NCBI GenBank assembly: GCA_016748015.1
Contig: JAAOMT010000031.1
Location: forward strand, 186,001-250,000
Reading direction: 5' to 3'
Source: Geosiphon pyriformis
Lineage: Eukaryota; Glomeromycota; Glomeromycetes; Archaeosporales; Geosiphonaceae
Length of the DNA: 64,000 nucleotides
The number at the start of each line of letters is the position of its first letter. The stretch's first letter is position 1. Shown piece by piece: positions 11,129-22,999 of the stretch. The translations under genes were made by a program, and so were the position numbers. Below the pieces are notes generated by a model. The model worked only from the letters and a program-made list of their open reading frames with translations. It made no database searches and was not told the origin of the DNA.

Positions 11129-12239
11129 ATATAAAAAAGTTGTTCTGAATTTTTAAGTTAACTGTTAATTTCGGCCAAAGTATTATTGCAAATAGATTTT
11201 AGGTAATTTTATATATTTGATTTTGTTTTTTTTGAAATTATAATTTAATTTTTTTTTCTCTTCTTTTATTTTGGCTAATTGACTTTTTGTCTGTTTGTTT
11301 GTTTGTTTAATTAAAAAACTATAGTATATATACATATTTTATATTATACATAATTGTGTTTATTCTAATTGATTAATAAATAATTACTAAGTTATTAAGC
11401 TTTTTATTTAATTGTAAATATTTTTTGGCTTACTTGTTTATAATTATGTTAAATTGGGTGTATTTGTGCATATTTTATATGCTATTGTGTACATGTTACG
11501 TTTTTTTATTTTTATTTGTTGCTTTATACTATTTATATTATTATTTAATAATTAGTTAATATATTATAATATTATTATTTTTGATTTTTGTTAATTTCTA
11601 TTAGATAATATCATCTATTTACATAATTTTTCTATTACTATATGTACTCTTTTTTTAACAACACCAATAATATATATTAGCAGAAGTTTGAATTTAATAA
11701 AAAAACCATAGAATTTTAATATTAGAATACTTAACAATTTATTAAGCTGTAATTAAATAAAAAAATATTTATATTAAGAATTTGATATCTATATTAATTA
11801 TAAAGAATTAATATTATTGGCCAAGAAAAAACTAGCTAATAACAGAACCACTAAATAAAAAATTGTATTTTTATTATTAAATATAAAATATATTATAAAA
11901 AAATAATAATTATAATTATAAGAATAAAAACAATAACAAAACAACAAATAAAATTTAAACTACTAATAATTAACTTATTATATTATTATTAAACAATTTA
12001 AAAAAAATTATTTTAAAATAAACAAAATAAAATTTTTTAATAAATCAAATATTATATTAATTATTAAAATATACTATACTAAAAAAATCAATAAAACTTG
12101 AATAATTTATTATAAATAGTAAAAAAACAAGAAAAAGAAACAATATTGTTTAATATATATTTAAACTTAATAACAAGATATTTTAATTAAAAATTAATAT
12201 TAAAAAAACCAAGCAATTATATTATTAACCAATAATATA
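11129..12239. other. AT-rich stretch between LTR and integrase relic
   Basis: No gene could be recognised. The 3' half may be the upstream part of the ruined Ty3/gypsy pol whose integrase follows, but I cannot identify reverse transcriptase motifs in it. A short GTTT repeat lies near 11,295. Confidence 0.4.
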
Positions 12240-13110
12240 ATTAAATATAAGATAATATACAAAAATATAATGTTTGTCAAAAAAAAAAAGAAATAAAATC
12301 AAGCAAACTATTAAGACCAATTAAAATTAAACAATTATTTAATAAAATTAAAATTAACTTAATAAAATTATTATTAATAACAATTAAAAACAACTAATAT
12401 ATTGTTATTATTATAAACTATCTTACTAAATAGCCAGAAATTAGAATCATATAAAAAGCCAATATAGAATTAATAACTAAATTAATTTATTAAAACTTAA
12501 TATATTAATATAAATATTCAAAAAAATTACTATTCAATCAAAAAACCTATTAGTTAAAAAAACCAAAAAAAATAAAACATATTTATATAATTAATACTAT
12601 TTATATATTGAACAATAAAACAATATATTATTCAAATTATACTATTTGAACTAGTATATAGCAAAATAACAATATTACCAATAAAAAAAATAACAATCAA
12701 TCTAATATAACCAATAACAAAAGACATATTTTAAGTAATACTATTAAAATAAATATATAACTTAATAAAAATCTTGAAAAACAAAAAAAAACAAGTGATT
12801 ATATCAAAAAGTTACAGAAAAAACAAAAAAAAACATAACAGTCAGTTGTTAAATAAACCAGCTAAATTCAAGATTAAAAACAAAGTACTTTTATATTATA
12901 CAAAAGCAAAAAAACAATAGAATAAAAAATTTGACTTAAAATAAAACAGATTATTATATATTGAAAAAATACTAAAAAATAAATTATATAAACTAAAATT
13001 AGAAAACAAAATTTTGATTAAAGCAGTACATAAAAATTGGCTAAAGTTATATTATAATAAAACATTAGCAAATTTTAACATATTTTAATTAAAAATGCAA
13101 AAAATATTAG
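12240..13110 (+). pseudogene. Ruined Ty3/gypsy integrase, plus strand
   Basis: The translation, riddled with stops, follows the integrase of the Ty3 element at 21,564-22,640. Visible pieces are RPIKIKQLFNKIKINLIKL near 12,315, YLTK-P-I near 12,425 (against YLTKWPEARAI), and KLKLENKILIKAVHKNWLKLYY near 12,990-13,055, matching the C-terminal GPY/F-type region KLRLDNKILSKVVHGDKLKHYY. Nearly every C or G that could mutate to A or T has done so. It is a relic of an older insertion of a related element, unable to code. Confidence 0.6.
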
Positions 13111-14029
13111 TTAAACCAAATAAAATTTTACAAGATTTAAAATCATTATTGTTGAAGTCAATATATTACAAAATTAAAAATTATTACAAATATAATCAGA
13201 ATATGCAATAAATAAAACAAAAAATAGAAATAACAAATAAAATATATATAATACCACAATAATTATTTCAAATATTGAAAACCAAAAACTTAGACATAAA
13301 AATAACAGTCAACAAACAAAAAATTCTTTATAAAAATACTTAAAAAAACAAGATAATTAAAAAGATGCTATACAATAAAATTTAAAAACAAGAAAATAAT
13401 TACATCAAAAAACTTGTTAAAAAAATAAAAAAACTTTCAAAAATTTAATAATAAGTATTTAATACGAAAACTAATAAAAAAAAACTGAAAAAGTTAAAAA
13501 GAACAGTTTTTAATAGCATACTGTTATTACTATTTAAGACAATAATTAAACATTTAAACATTATATATTAATAATTTTAAATAGGTGTTTAACAAAAAAA
13601 TAATACAACAAGTAAAACATTTTATTGGAAAAAATAACTTAATAACCCATTTAAAAACAATCTATTAATTATATACAATTTTTTATAAATACAATAAAAT
13701 ACTATTATATCCAATTATAAAAAACTTAACAATAAACCAATTAAAAAAAATAACTAATTCACAATTTAAAAAATTAAAAACAAAAATTTTCAAGATTATA
13801 ATAAAAAAAACATGCAAATTTATTTAAAAAAAAAACTTAAAATTTTTTGTAAAAACTCAATATTAAAAAATAATAATAACATAAAATAACCAATAACAAA
13901 ATAGAAAATTATCAAAAAACATGATACTAAAAATTTTAGAAATTGCAAAAAAACTAATAAAAATGCCAAAAATTTTAACAATAATTCAAAGTAATTGTAA
14001 AAATTTTAAAAATATTATATTACAAAAAT
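13111..14029. other. AT-rich stretch, unassigned
   Basis: A-rich sequence continuing from the integrase relic. Plus-strand frames are lysine- and asparagine-rich and hint at a decayed coding region around 13,600-14,000, but no motif could be named. The left end of the next family-2 LTR copy may lie inside it. Confidence 0.35.
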
Positions 14030-14694
14030 TTATATATATAGTAAAAATAATAGAAATCAAAATAATATCAATTCATTAATTTATTAGTTTATTAATTTAT
14101 TAGTTTAATTTATCAGTAAATTATTTTTAAAACAAAACAAGCTTACTTTAAAATCAGCTTAGTTATTTTTATTTTTATTAATTACTACAAATTAATTAAA
14201 TTATTTAATAAAACCTTTTAATTTATTTATTAATTAATAAATTCAAGCTTATTATATTAAAACATATTATTATAATATTAATATTATTATCATTTATAAA
14301 AGTTATATAATTATATTAAAATAATAGCTATTGATTATAGCTATTGATAAATTACTAATTATTATTTTATTATTTTATTATTTTATTATTTTATTAATTG
14401 TGTTATTTAAGTTGTTAACTAATTGTAAAAAATGTATTAAGATTATAATATTAAGAATTATTTAATAAAAAACACCAGAAAAAAGTATAAACATAATTAA
14501 AAAACTAAGATTGCTTACTAAAAAAGTACAAATACCAGAATAAATTAATTACTAAGCTAAAAAAATTAATAAATTTATAATTTACTATTATTAAATAAAT
14601 TTTTGTCTATTATACAAAGAACTTTTATACAAAATTTTCAAAAAATCTTCAGAATTTATAACAACAAATTTAAGTACTAAGTTATAAAAATTAC
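14030..14694 (-). repeat. Partial reverse-strand copy of LTR family 2
   Basis: The reverse complement follows the family-2 LTR at 41,445-42,200. Shared landmarks are the string TTTGTATAATAGACA (reverse complement at about 14,605-14,620), a CTGGTAAGC-like block, the central AAAAT/ATTTT microsatellite (about 14,365-14,395) and a TATATATATA block near 14,033. It is heavily C-to-T and G-to-A mutated. The left boundary was not found. Confidence 0.5.
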
Positions 14695-14704
14695 TAACAC
14701 CTAT

Positions 14705-15060
14705 ATAAAAATTCGATCTATAATATTGAAAGCATTTTTAATATTATTAGAAAATATACTAAAGAAAATATTATTAAGTATAACAAAAGTAAAAAAAAAC
14801 CAAAAGCCATTACAAAAAATTTTACAATCTTAAATATAATTAAAAAAATAATAATTAATAAAAACATTAACAATAACAACCAAAAAATTCTTAGAAGCAA
14901 AATTTATACAAAATAGCTTAATATTATTTTTAAAAACTGACTTAAGTTTAATAAAATCAGACAACAAATAAAACAAAAAATTAACCAAAACTAATTTAAA
15001 CTTAAAAATGGCATCAAACACCAAAATAAAAGTTATCTACTTAAAATTTTTTTGACAATT
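14705..15060 (-). pseudogene. Reverse-strand relic of ORF1-only LINE-like element
   Basis: The reverse-strand translation (FKFKLVLVNFLFYLL then KSVFKNNIKLFCINFASKNFL) matches the segment just before the RRM in element E (pattern KSVSKDNMKLFCVEFASQ) and the plus-strand relic starting at 838. All neighbouring frames are broken. Strong A/T enrichment indicates hypermutation. Confidence 0.55.
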
Positions 15061-15401
15061 GAAGATTGTTTTTTAAATATTACTAAAAGCAATACCAAAA
15101 AACAAAAAAGCTGAAATTAATTCAGTTTTTATTTAATCAGTTTAATCTTTAAGATTAAATAGCTTAATAGATTGCTTTGCTTTTAAGACTGATAATAATT
15201 TACTAAAAACATTATATTTAACAATACAGCTAATAATTAATCTTAACTTATCTTGAAATTAATATTTTAAAAAAGTCAATTGTTTTAAATTAAAAAAAAA
15301 TGTTTTTTTGCTTTTTTAATTATCTAAGCAAATATAAAAGTTATTGGTTTGTTGTTAAAAGTTTTTTAGACTTTTTATAATAACAATAATTATAATAAAA
15401 C
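15061..15401. other. AT-rich stretch, nothing recognised
   Basis: No coding or structural feature seen. It ends at the 5' truncation point of LINE-B. Confidence 0.4.
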
Positions 15402-18134
15402 TTTTGCAGAATATGCAGAAAATGTATGATTCTGTTGGCTAAGATTATCTTAAGAAAAGTTTGGTCAGGATTAAAATGTGTAACAGATTTATTCTATTTT
15501 TTGGTAATATTTATAAGGATCATATCAATTAGGTTATGACAGATTTTGGTTTAACAGATAATTATTGTGTGCATGATGATTTGGACCAAGGTGAAGTTTT
15601 TTCCCCTCTTCTATGGCGCGTATTTTATGATCCTCTGTTGTGTAAAGTCAAGTGCTAAAAGAGAGTATGTGGATATAAAATTAATTCTCATTTTATCTCT
15701 AAGAGTGATCACACTGAATCTCGGGCTGGATTTTCTTTATTTTTTGCTGCTGGTGCTTTTGTTGATAATACAATTTGGGTTGGTAGCAGTCAGAATGCTA
15801 CTCAACACATTCTTAATATTGCTAGTGATTTTTTCTGGATCAATGACATTTCTATTAATAACAAAAAGACAGTGGCCATTCCCATCAATAGCAAAATCAG
15901 CAATCCATCCCTTTTTATAAGTGGCTCTTTTATCACTATTGCCAAAAAAGGGGAATCTCATCAGTATTTGGATATCTTTTTTTTGACTGAGAATTTTTCA
16001 AAGCCTAGTTTGGCCAAGACATATTCGGATGTCAGATTTTTTACAAATCAGGTTCTGAGAAAAGCTGTATCAGATAAGCAGTTCTTATATTAGTGTCAGC
16101 AGTCCTTCATCCTATTGTCAACTACAGAATGCAGTTTAGCTTTGTTCCTGTTGGTGTGTACAACAAATAGAATGCCTTGATTCATAAAGGCTTGAAACTC
16201 AAGTCTAGTTTACCACTTGACTTTCCTAGTGATACCATCCACCACTCTTCCTTTTATGGTTTGAAATCTTTTTTGCAAATCCAGTCTGAAAGTAAGATTG
16301 CTTCACTTGTTGGCTTTGTAAACTCTGGTGGAATTTTGGGTCGGTTGTTTTCTTATCAGTCTCATGATCTAAAAATTCAGTGTTGGCACTCTGTTCATTC
16401 ATTGGTCTCTCCTGTTTATACTCATGTTAGTGCTTTTAATAATTTTTTGGCAGGCATGATTTGTATTCTTCTTGACTGTAATTTATCTCTGAGTGGCCTC
16501 TTGGCCAGTTTTTTTTAGTTCTGTGATGGAATGCCCATGTCTGCTGTTCTGGATAAGTTAAAGTTTATCAAATTTCTTCCTTCTCTTCAGTGATATAATA
16601 TTGCATATGTGAAGCAACTTTGAGATCGTCATGGTATTGTTTTCAATTGGTACATCTTTAAGTGATGGAAAAGGTTGGACCCTTGTGGCTCTGTTCCTAA
16701 TTGGTTCAAGTTGTCTACTGCATTTCTCAATAGTGTATCTGCCTCTTCAATTTGCCTCATGGCTTTGTGTGGTACTGGTCCTTTGAACATTCTTGAATTC
16801 AGTGACTGTGTATCTATTTGTGATCATCTTTCCCAAGTTGATACTAGCATGTTGTTTGTGTACACTGACAGGTCCTTGAAAAACTTTGGTACAGTCAACT
16901 GTAGCACCAGTGCTACTGTATTCTTTGAGGACATTGGTTTGAGTTTGGGTGTTGGATTTGATGTCTTCTACACTGGCAGAATTACAGGCTATTGCACTGG
17001 CTTTGAAGTGTGTTTCTTTGTCTAGTTCTGTTCACTTGTTTTCAGACAGTCAATCTGCTTTGGATGCTTACAAGTTGGAATTGGGTTTGGCAACTTCTAA
17101 CTTTCATAATCAATATTAGATCAAACGTCAACATATCTTTAATGTTATTTGTAATAAGAACTTGAAGATTAGTTGGCACAAGATGAAAGATCACTCTGGT
17201 GTTTTGGGGAATGAGTGTGCTGACGTGATTACTAATACTGCTTCTCTTTCAGATTGGTGTCTTCCTCCATGTGTGGATGAACGTTTTATTATGGCTGATG
17301 GTAATATGATTTTTGGCAATTCTAGACACTTTGTTTGTAATATTTTTTGTTCTGTTTGTCATACACGTTGGGAGGTTGATTCTGGTTGCAAGTTTTTGAA
17401 GACCTGTCTGCTTTTTGAGATTGACTGGGTCCGCTTTTCATTGGTATGACATTTTGATTTGCACATGGCTACTGGTTTTACTAACAGGCCCTTAGCCTAT
17501 GCACGCACTTACTTCATGAAGACTTTGCATTACCATCTGCCTGTTGCTGTTTGGAAGTGTCTTTATAATAGACTTTATCCCAGTATATTGTGCTTATATT
17601 GTGGTAAAGTGGAGGTGTCAGATCATGCATTCTCTTGTAGAGTTGATGAGTCTGCCCGCCGTCAGTTGTTGGATTTTCACATGGATTCTTGGAAAATACT
17701 TTCTGGTTCTAATCATGCTTCTTCATGTATGTTGCAGCTATTGTCATCTTGTGCTTCTAATTCCTCTGTGTATATGGCTCTCTTTAAGAGTTTTGTTTTT
17801 GATAGTTGGTTCTGGGAGACCATATCTGTCTTCTGCGATTCCAAATTGGCTGGTCTGAAAATTGTTAAGTTTGTGCACTCTCTTAGTTTAGCCTTTAAAG
17901 ATAATGTTTGGCTGGTTCGTGCTAAACACTGTGTCTATATAAAAAAAGCATGGTTTGATCCCTCTTGATGATTCGGCTATCACCTTGGTTTCTGGTTTGC
18001 CTTTGGGTTTTCCCGCTGGTGTGGTGAAACTGCTTGGTGTGACTAATGCTTTTGGTGTATGTTTTGGTTCTCGCAAGTCTTGTTTATTTTTTTCAGGTCT
18101 TAGTAGTTTAGTCTCAGTTTATATAGCTGCATAG
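15402..18134 (+). pseudogene. LINE-B ORF2 fragment: RT end, RNase H, zinc finger
   Basis: The fragment codes from the middle of the reverse transcriptase to the end of ORF2. The RT active site reads FVDN (near 15,760) instead of FVDD, a G-to-A change that would abolish catalysis. RNase H (YTDRS near 16,860, then KMKDHSGVLGNECAD near 17,182) and the zinc finger CLYCGKVEVSDHAFSC (near 17,590) are recognisable. There are many stops, for example TAA near 15,457 for a tryptophan, TGA at 17,447, and at least one frameshift. The terminal stop TAG is at 18,132. Confidence 0.8.
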
Positions 18135-18270
18135 TGTTGTTCTAATCGGCCCAAGTAGCTGGTCATATGTAGAAAACACATGATTCACATCTAGTTTAGA
18201 TTATTTCTTTGATGTATAATACTAGGCTGTGTTTGGACCTCACTCGTTAAATGAATAAAAAAAAAATAAA
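15402..18270 (+). mobile_element. LINE-B, 5'-truncated non-LTR retrotransposon
   Basis: Sequence equivalent to LINE-A from about 5,725 onward begins abruptly near 15,402 (LQNMHKAYDSVG in A, LQNMQKMYDSVG here) and runs to the shared 3' tail and A-rich end at 18,270. 5' truncation is the usual outcome of incomplete target-primed reverse transcription. No target duplication was identified. Confidence 0.85.
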
Positions 18271-18284
18271 ACTTATTTAGTTTT

Positions 18285-18600
18285 TTAAAAAAATTTTTAA
18301 ATAAAAAAAACTTTTATTTAAAGTTAAAAACAGTATTTTAACAGCAGTTAAAAATTGGTTTAAATTTATATTGCTAAAAAAATATTATTTAACTGTTTTT
18401 ATTGCAAAAAAAAATTTTATTTATTAAAACTAATAAAAAAAATATCAAAAATAATAATTGTAACTATTTTACTTTTTGTTTTAATTGTAATTATACAAAT
18501 ATAAAAGAAAAAGTTTTTTATATTAATAAAAGCAAAAAAACAATTAAATTAAATTTTACTTAATAAAACAAAATAATAATTACTTGAAAATAAATAATTT
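18285..18600 (+). pseudogene. Possible Ty3/gypsy integrase C-terminal relic
   Basis: Two short A-rich pieces resemble the integrase relic at 12,890-13,080. One, near 18,310-18,390, matches the part that reads KAVHKNWLKLYY there. The other, near 18,520-18,570, matches the KAKKQ part that lies earlier in that relic. Their order here is inverted relative to it, so rearrangement or chance similarity in A-rich DNA is possible. Confidence 0.25.
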
Positions 18601-18864
18601 TAATTTTTACGAAACATAATTTAGTATTATTAAAATAATAAATAACAATTTATTAAATATTTACTTGAAAATTTTATTATAAATAAATTATTAAATATTA
18701 AAAAACAAAAGGTTTATTTTTATTTTAAAATTTTTTTTTTATTAAAGTTTAACGAGCAAGATCTAATCACTGTCTAATACAATATGACCACATAGAATCT
18801 TAAATTAAATGTGGCTCATGTATTTTCTACATGTAACCAGCTACTCGAACCAGTTCAGGCTATA

Positions 18865-19690
18865 CTACATTGAAACACTAGAAGAAAACTTACCCAAAAA
18901 TAACATCTTTTGGACAACAAAAAACAAAGTTGCACTATAAGGAACCAATCCAACCAGCCATTCAGCTGTTTTCAAGATATTAACTTTAACATCAATAAGC
19001 TTATGTTTCCAAAGAGACATCAAGTTAGAAAACACTTCATCATCCAAACCAACTGAGTGTTCTGAATTACTAGACATATTAATATCCTCCATGCAGCATT
19101 TCTTTTTTAAAGAAACCACTTCTCTCCCCAACTTACCAACAATCTTACTAAAAGAACCCATATGCACCATAATTTCATTGACCTTAAGGCCAAGTTTACT
19201 GCTTGAAACCAAGTTCCCATTAATAAACTGCTTGAACAATTTGACCAAAGAACCAACTGGTTTAACAATAGACTCAACCAAAACAGAAAGCTTAACCAAA
19301 TCAGATTCCAAAGAAGCCAACTGAGAAGACACCAAGGAATCACCAATAACCATAGAAGGGGAAGTAGGAGCTGCCAGGGCAGGAAACTCAGAAAAATTCA
19401 GAAAAGCAGAAGCTTTTGCATAAGAAACACCACTCACAAAACATGTATTAAACATCTTGGAAGCCTTAGGAGGAGGAAGCAGAGAAACTTTGCAGTTAAC
19501 AGCCAAATGGCCCACTTCTTAACACCTAAAGCATCACTGACAACCAGAGATTTCCCACCAAATACAGCATTTTTTTAGGGTAGCAGTTTTGACGACTGCA
19601 AAGTCCAAATCAACTTGGGAACTAAACATAACCAAAGCAAACTGGGAACAATAACCAGAATTAGGCAAATGAGGAATAAAACATGTCTGG
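18865..19690 (-). pseudogene. Element E ORF, C-terminal third
   Basis: Continues the ORF interrupted by the Ty3 insertion. A CCHC knuckle of pattern C-x2-C-x4-H-x4-C (CFRC, EVGHLAVNC) spans about 19,495-19,540; two positions around it are stops. Then comes an unbroken 216-codon stretch (from 19,515) with a leucine-rich, heptad-like helix (LESDLVKLSVLVESIV; VNEIMVHMGSFSKIVGKL). The last residues are GKFSSSVSM before the stop at 18,865. The helix suggests oligomerisation, as in gag-like ORF1 proteins. Immediately downstream on this strand is the LINE-type 3' tail. Confidence 0.7.
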
Positions 19691-20702
19691 TGTTACCAGA
19701 GGTTTTTGGTCTCTTTTCTTAAATGTTGTTAATGTTGATTTGCTGTGAATTCACATTTCCAAAAAGTAGTTGGACCTCCAGTAACTGAATTTATCTTCAA
19801 ATTATTTCTTATAATTTGAATTGCTGGGCTTATAAGCGGAATGACCAATTTCTTGCCAGTTACTTTATGTAGTTACATTATAGTAAACATCAACTCTTTC
19901 TTAGGAATTGCTCATCTGAAAGCTCACTAAAAATGTGTAGTTACTTTGCTGTGAAAGTCAACTCTTCTACAGGAATCTCGTCTGTAGGCTACCCTAATTA
20001 TTATAATAAAAAAATAAAAAAAATGTAAAAAAAATGTAAAAGAAATTGAATTCTGTCAAGGAAAATATTTTCTATTCAGACCTGGAGTCACTAACAATTT
20101 ACTGAAATTAGTAGCTAATCAATTTCAAAATGTTAGTTGGGTTTTGGGAATTTTCCAAGTGCAATAATTAAAGAATTTGGTTTTTTGAATTATTTGATAT
20201 TTATTTCTTTTTGTGTGTGTAGGAATGGTTCTAAGTAATAAATCTAAAGTAAAATACATTTTTTTGAAGAAAAAAGCTCTTCTTTTATACAACTTATTGT
20301 AGTACTAGTCTATGAACTTGCACTTTTTCTCTTTGCTCAACTTTCAGCGAATTAAAGATACATTTTGATGAACTACAAGTTATTTTGCTAAACTATTGAT
20401 TAATTTGGATGAACTATTCATAATTTCAGCGAATTTCTATAAATTTTGGCAAATTTCTTATAAATTTTGGCGAATTTCTGTAAATTTTGGCGAATTTTAG
20501 AATGTTACAAAGTTTAGGGTATTGTGTAATTTGATTATCCTACTTTCTGTTATACTAATTGGATTATTTAATTGAATCGTGATATGTGATAATTGATTAA
20601 ATAATAAATGATAATTTGAAATAATATTAATATACTAATTAATTATAGAAATTATAAGGGTAATTTTCCTGCTAATTAATAGCTAAAATTCTATTGATAA
20701 CA
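19691..20702 (-). repeat. 3' LTR of the Ty3/gypsy element
   Basis: On the plus strand it starts TGTTACCAGAGG and ends GATAACA. It matches 28,976-29,985 along its whole length, with mostly transitional differences. It contains a degenerate array of AATTTTGGCGAATTTCT-like units near 20,420-20,505. Confidence 0.9.
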
Positions 20703-20705
20703 TAA

Positions 20706-20715
20706 TTTTCTCCTC
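20706..20715 (-). promoter_or_regulatory. Polypurine tract
   Basis: On the element strand GAGGAGAAAA lies three bases upstream of the 3' LTR. It is the expected plus-strand priming site for reverse transcription. Confidence 0.6.
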
Positions 20716-20802
20716 AAGACTGAGCTCCGTCGAAGTCCAAGCATTATCTGTAATATTGAGATAGTAATCCAAAATAATTGAAGTAATCTGGTCTGAAAAT
20801 TT

Positions 20803-21390
20803 TTAAAATTTCAGTTCTATAAGTTTGCCAATGTATTGGACTTTTATTGGTTGCAGTATGGGATTTTGTAGAACATTTTCACAAGTATTAAACAAATCAT
20901 AAAGTCTAAAAGCTGCTCTAAGTTTGTAGCGAGTGTTTGTTGGTTCAGCTGCTGTTTTAAATTCATTGTGAATTTGTTTTTGTATAGCTTCAGGAGTGAG
21001 ATTTGTTGCTTCAAGTTCTAGTTTTCGTTCATAAAGTGTCTTTCCAATGTGAAAGTATTTATAGATAGGAGTGTATTCATTGTTCTGTTCATTGAGAAGT
21101 AATAGAAGTTTTTGTTGCATTGTAGCATTCAGTGAAATGTCAATAGGGGCAATTAAAAAATTTTCTTCCAGTACTTGCTTTAAAAGTCTTGATAACTTAT
21201 TTTCAGAGTGACTTCTTGTTTTTCTTCTATAAGAGTGATAGTTTTGTGGATGATTTACTACTGGGGCTGTGGTTTTTTTCTGAATGTAATTAATTTGACT
21301 TCTATTAATTGTTATGGATAAGTTAGGAAGTGTTTTCAAAACTAACATTAATTTTTGGGATATTTGTTGAATATTTCGGAGAATAATCAT
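20803..21390 (-). CDS. Unknown ORF downstream of integrase in Ty3 element
   Basis: An open 195-codon frame starting at the reverse-strand ATG 21,390 and ending 101 bp before the 3' LTR, in the place where env-like genes sit. I do not recognise the product. It is basic at the N-terminus (TRSHSENKLSRLLKQVL), then probably helical, with KYFHIGKTLYERKLELEATN and EPTNTRYKLRAAFRLYDL. No signal peptide or membrane segment is evident, so an envelope protein is unlikely. It is striking that this frame has no stop although the surrounding gag-pol frame has many. It may be spliced or translated separately. It could also be a chance survival. Confidence 0.5.
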   Translation of the reverse strand: MIILRNIQQISQKLMLVLKTLPNLSITINRSQINYIQKKTTAPVVNHPQNYHSYRRKTRSHSENKLSRLLKQVLEENFLIAPIDISLNATMQQKLLLLLNEQNNEYTPIYKYFHIGKTLYERKLELEATNLTPEAIQKQIHNEFKTAAEPTNTRYKLRAAFRLYDLFNTCENVLQNPILQPIKVQYIGKLIELKF

Positions 21391-21563
21391 GATAAAATTG
21401 ACTAATTATGAAAAGGGAAAATAAAGAAAATTATTTTTGGGTATAAGGTTTTTATTTTGTAATTATTTACTATTTTTGTTTTTGTGTTTTTATTAAAAAA
21501 TTATTGTAAAATTTAAGTATTCAAGTTTGGCTATTGTTCTATTATAATTATTGGTTCTAAATT

Positions 21564-22640
21564 TCAGAGAATATCTTCAGGATTAATTAAAGGAGAATGT
21601 ATACCAATTTGTGGAATTAATAGTTCAGGATTGTTTCTAAAATAATAGTGTTTCAATTTATCTCCATGTACAACTTTTGATAATATCTTGTTATCAAGTC
21701 TTAATTTGTATGATCTATTGCCTAGAATTTCATAAATATAAAATAGTCCATCCCATTTATGTTCAAATTTTCCACTCCATTGTTTTTCAGCCTTAGTTTT
21801 GTGTAAAAAAACTTTATTTCTAACTTTAAATTCGTTGGTTATGGGTGATAATTTGTTGTCATGTTTTTCTTTTTGTTGAGCTTAGGAATGTTCAATATGA
21901 GTTGCTGCTATTCTTTTTTTTCCTTCCAGTGTACTAAGAAAAGTGTAGGCCCTTCTTTGGAGTGTTTTTTGAAAGTTTTCTTCATTAATTGGTTGCACAG
22001 GGTATGTTTCTACTGTGAAATTAATTGGTAATATTGCTGTTCTTCTATAAGTTAAATCAAATAGTGTGTGTTTTGTAGTATCTTGTTTTAGTGTTCTGTA
22101 TGCTAGTAACACTGATGGAATAAAGATATCTCATTCTTGCTCAAAGTCTGTTGAGACTTTGGCTAAAGATTCACACAATGTTCTGTTGAAACATTTTACA
22201 AGTCCATTTGTTTGAAAGTGATAAGATGATGATAGAGGTCTTTTGACATTGAACTGTTTACAAATTTCTTGTATCAAGTTGTTCACAAAATGTGTTTCTT
22301 GATCAGATAAAAGTTCAATTGGACATCCATGTCTACAGATAATGTCTTCATAGATGAAATTTGCTACTAATTTTGTATCTGTTCTTTGGATGGCTCTAGC
22401 TTCAGGCCATTTGGTGAGATAATCCACTACAACTGCAATATAACAATTTTCTTGAGTTGTGATAGGTAATGGTTTGACTAAATCAATTCTAACTCTGTCA
22501 AAAGGTTGTCCAACTTTGATTGGATTTAAAGGTTCTGTAGGGCAAGTTCCTTCTCTTCTTTAACAACTATCACAAGATTCTACATATTGTCGAATGTTTT
22601 TTTGCATGTGAGGTCAAAAATAATGTTCAAGAGTTCTTTG
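21564..22640 (-). pseudogene. Ty3 integrase (pol C-terminal part)
   Basis: Inserts retrotransposon cDNA in the nucleus. Visible are part of the zinc-binding region (CDSC near 22,565), the catalytic core with YLTKWPEARAI (22,420-22,390) and LSDQETHFVNN (near 22,300), and the C-terminal KWDGLFYIYEILGNRSYKLR block (near 21,745-21,700), the GPY/F-type module. The expected catalytic Glu in the QTNGLV-x-x-FNRTL motif is Lys here (near 22,185), a G-to-A change. Stops at 22,131 and 21,882 break it; the frame from 22,427 to 21,564 is otherwise continuous. Non-functional. Confidence 0.8.
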
Positions 22641-22999
22641 AATTGTTCCATCTCTTTCCAAGTGTGCTGAAGAAGGATCTGTGTACATGTTGTATAGAAT
22701 TGTTTCTTTTTCATTTTTCTGTACTAATCTGAATAGTTGGTTTGGATTTTTACGATTTTTGTAATAGATTTTGTTGTGATGTATAAAATATTGTTTAGAT
22801 TGGTGTTGTAATCAATGTTTTTCACTTGGAGACCAATTTTCTGGCATGGTGAGAGTCTCCAAATAGTTTTTGATGTTGTTGTAGTTTTCTGGATCCATTG
22901 TTGTTGATTTCGTTATTTGTTTTGCTGTTAAGTTTATTGGTGTTTTGTTGGTATTGATGTTAGTATTAATATTGTTTCATTCTTGAAAAACTATCAACA

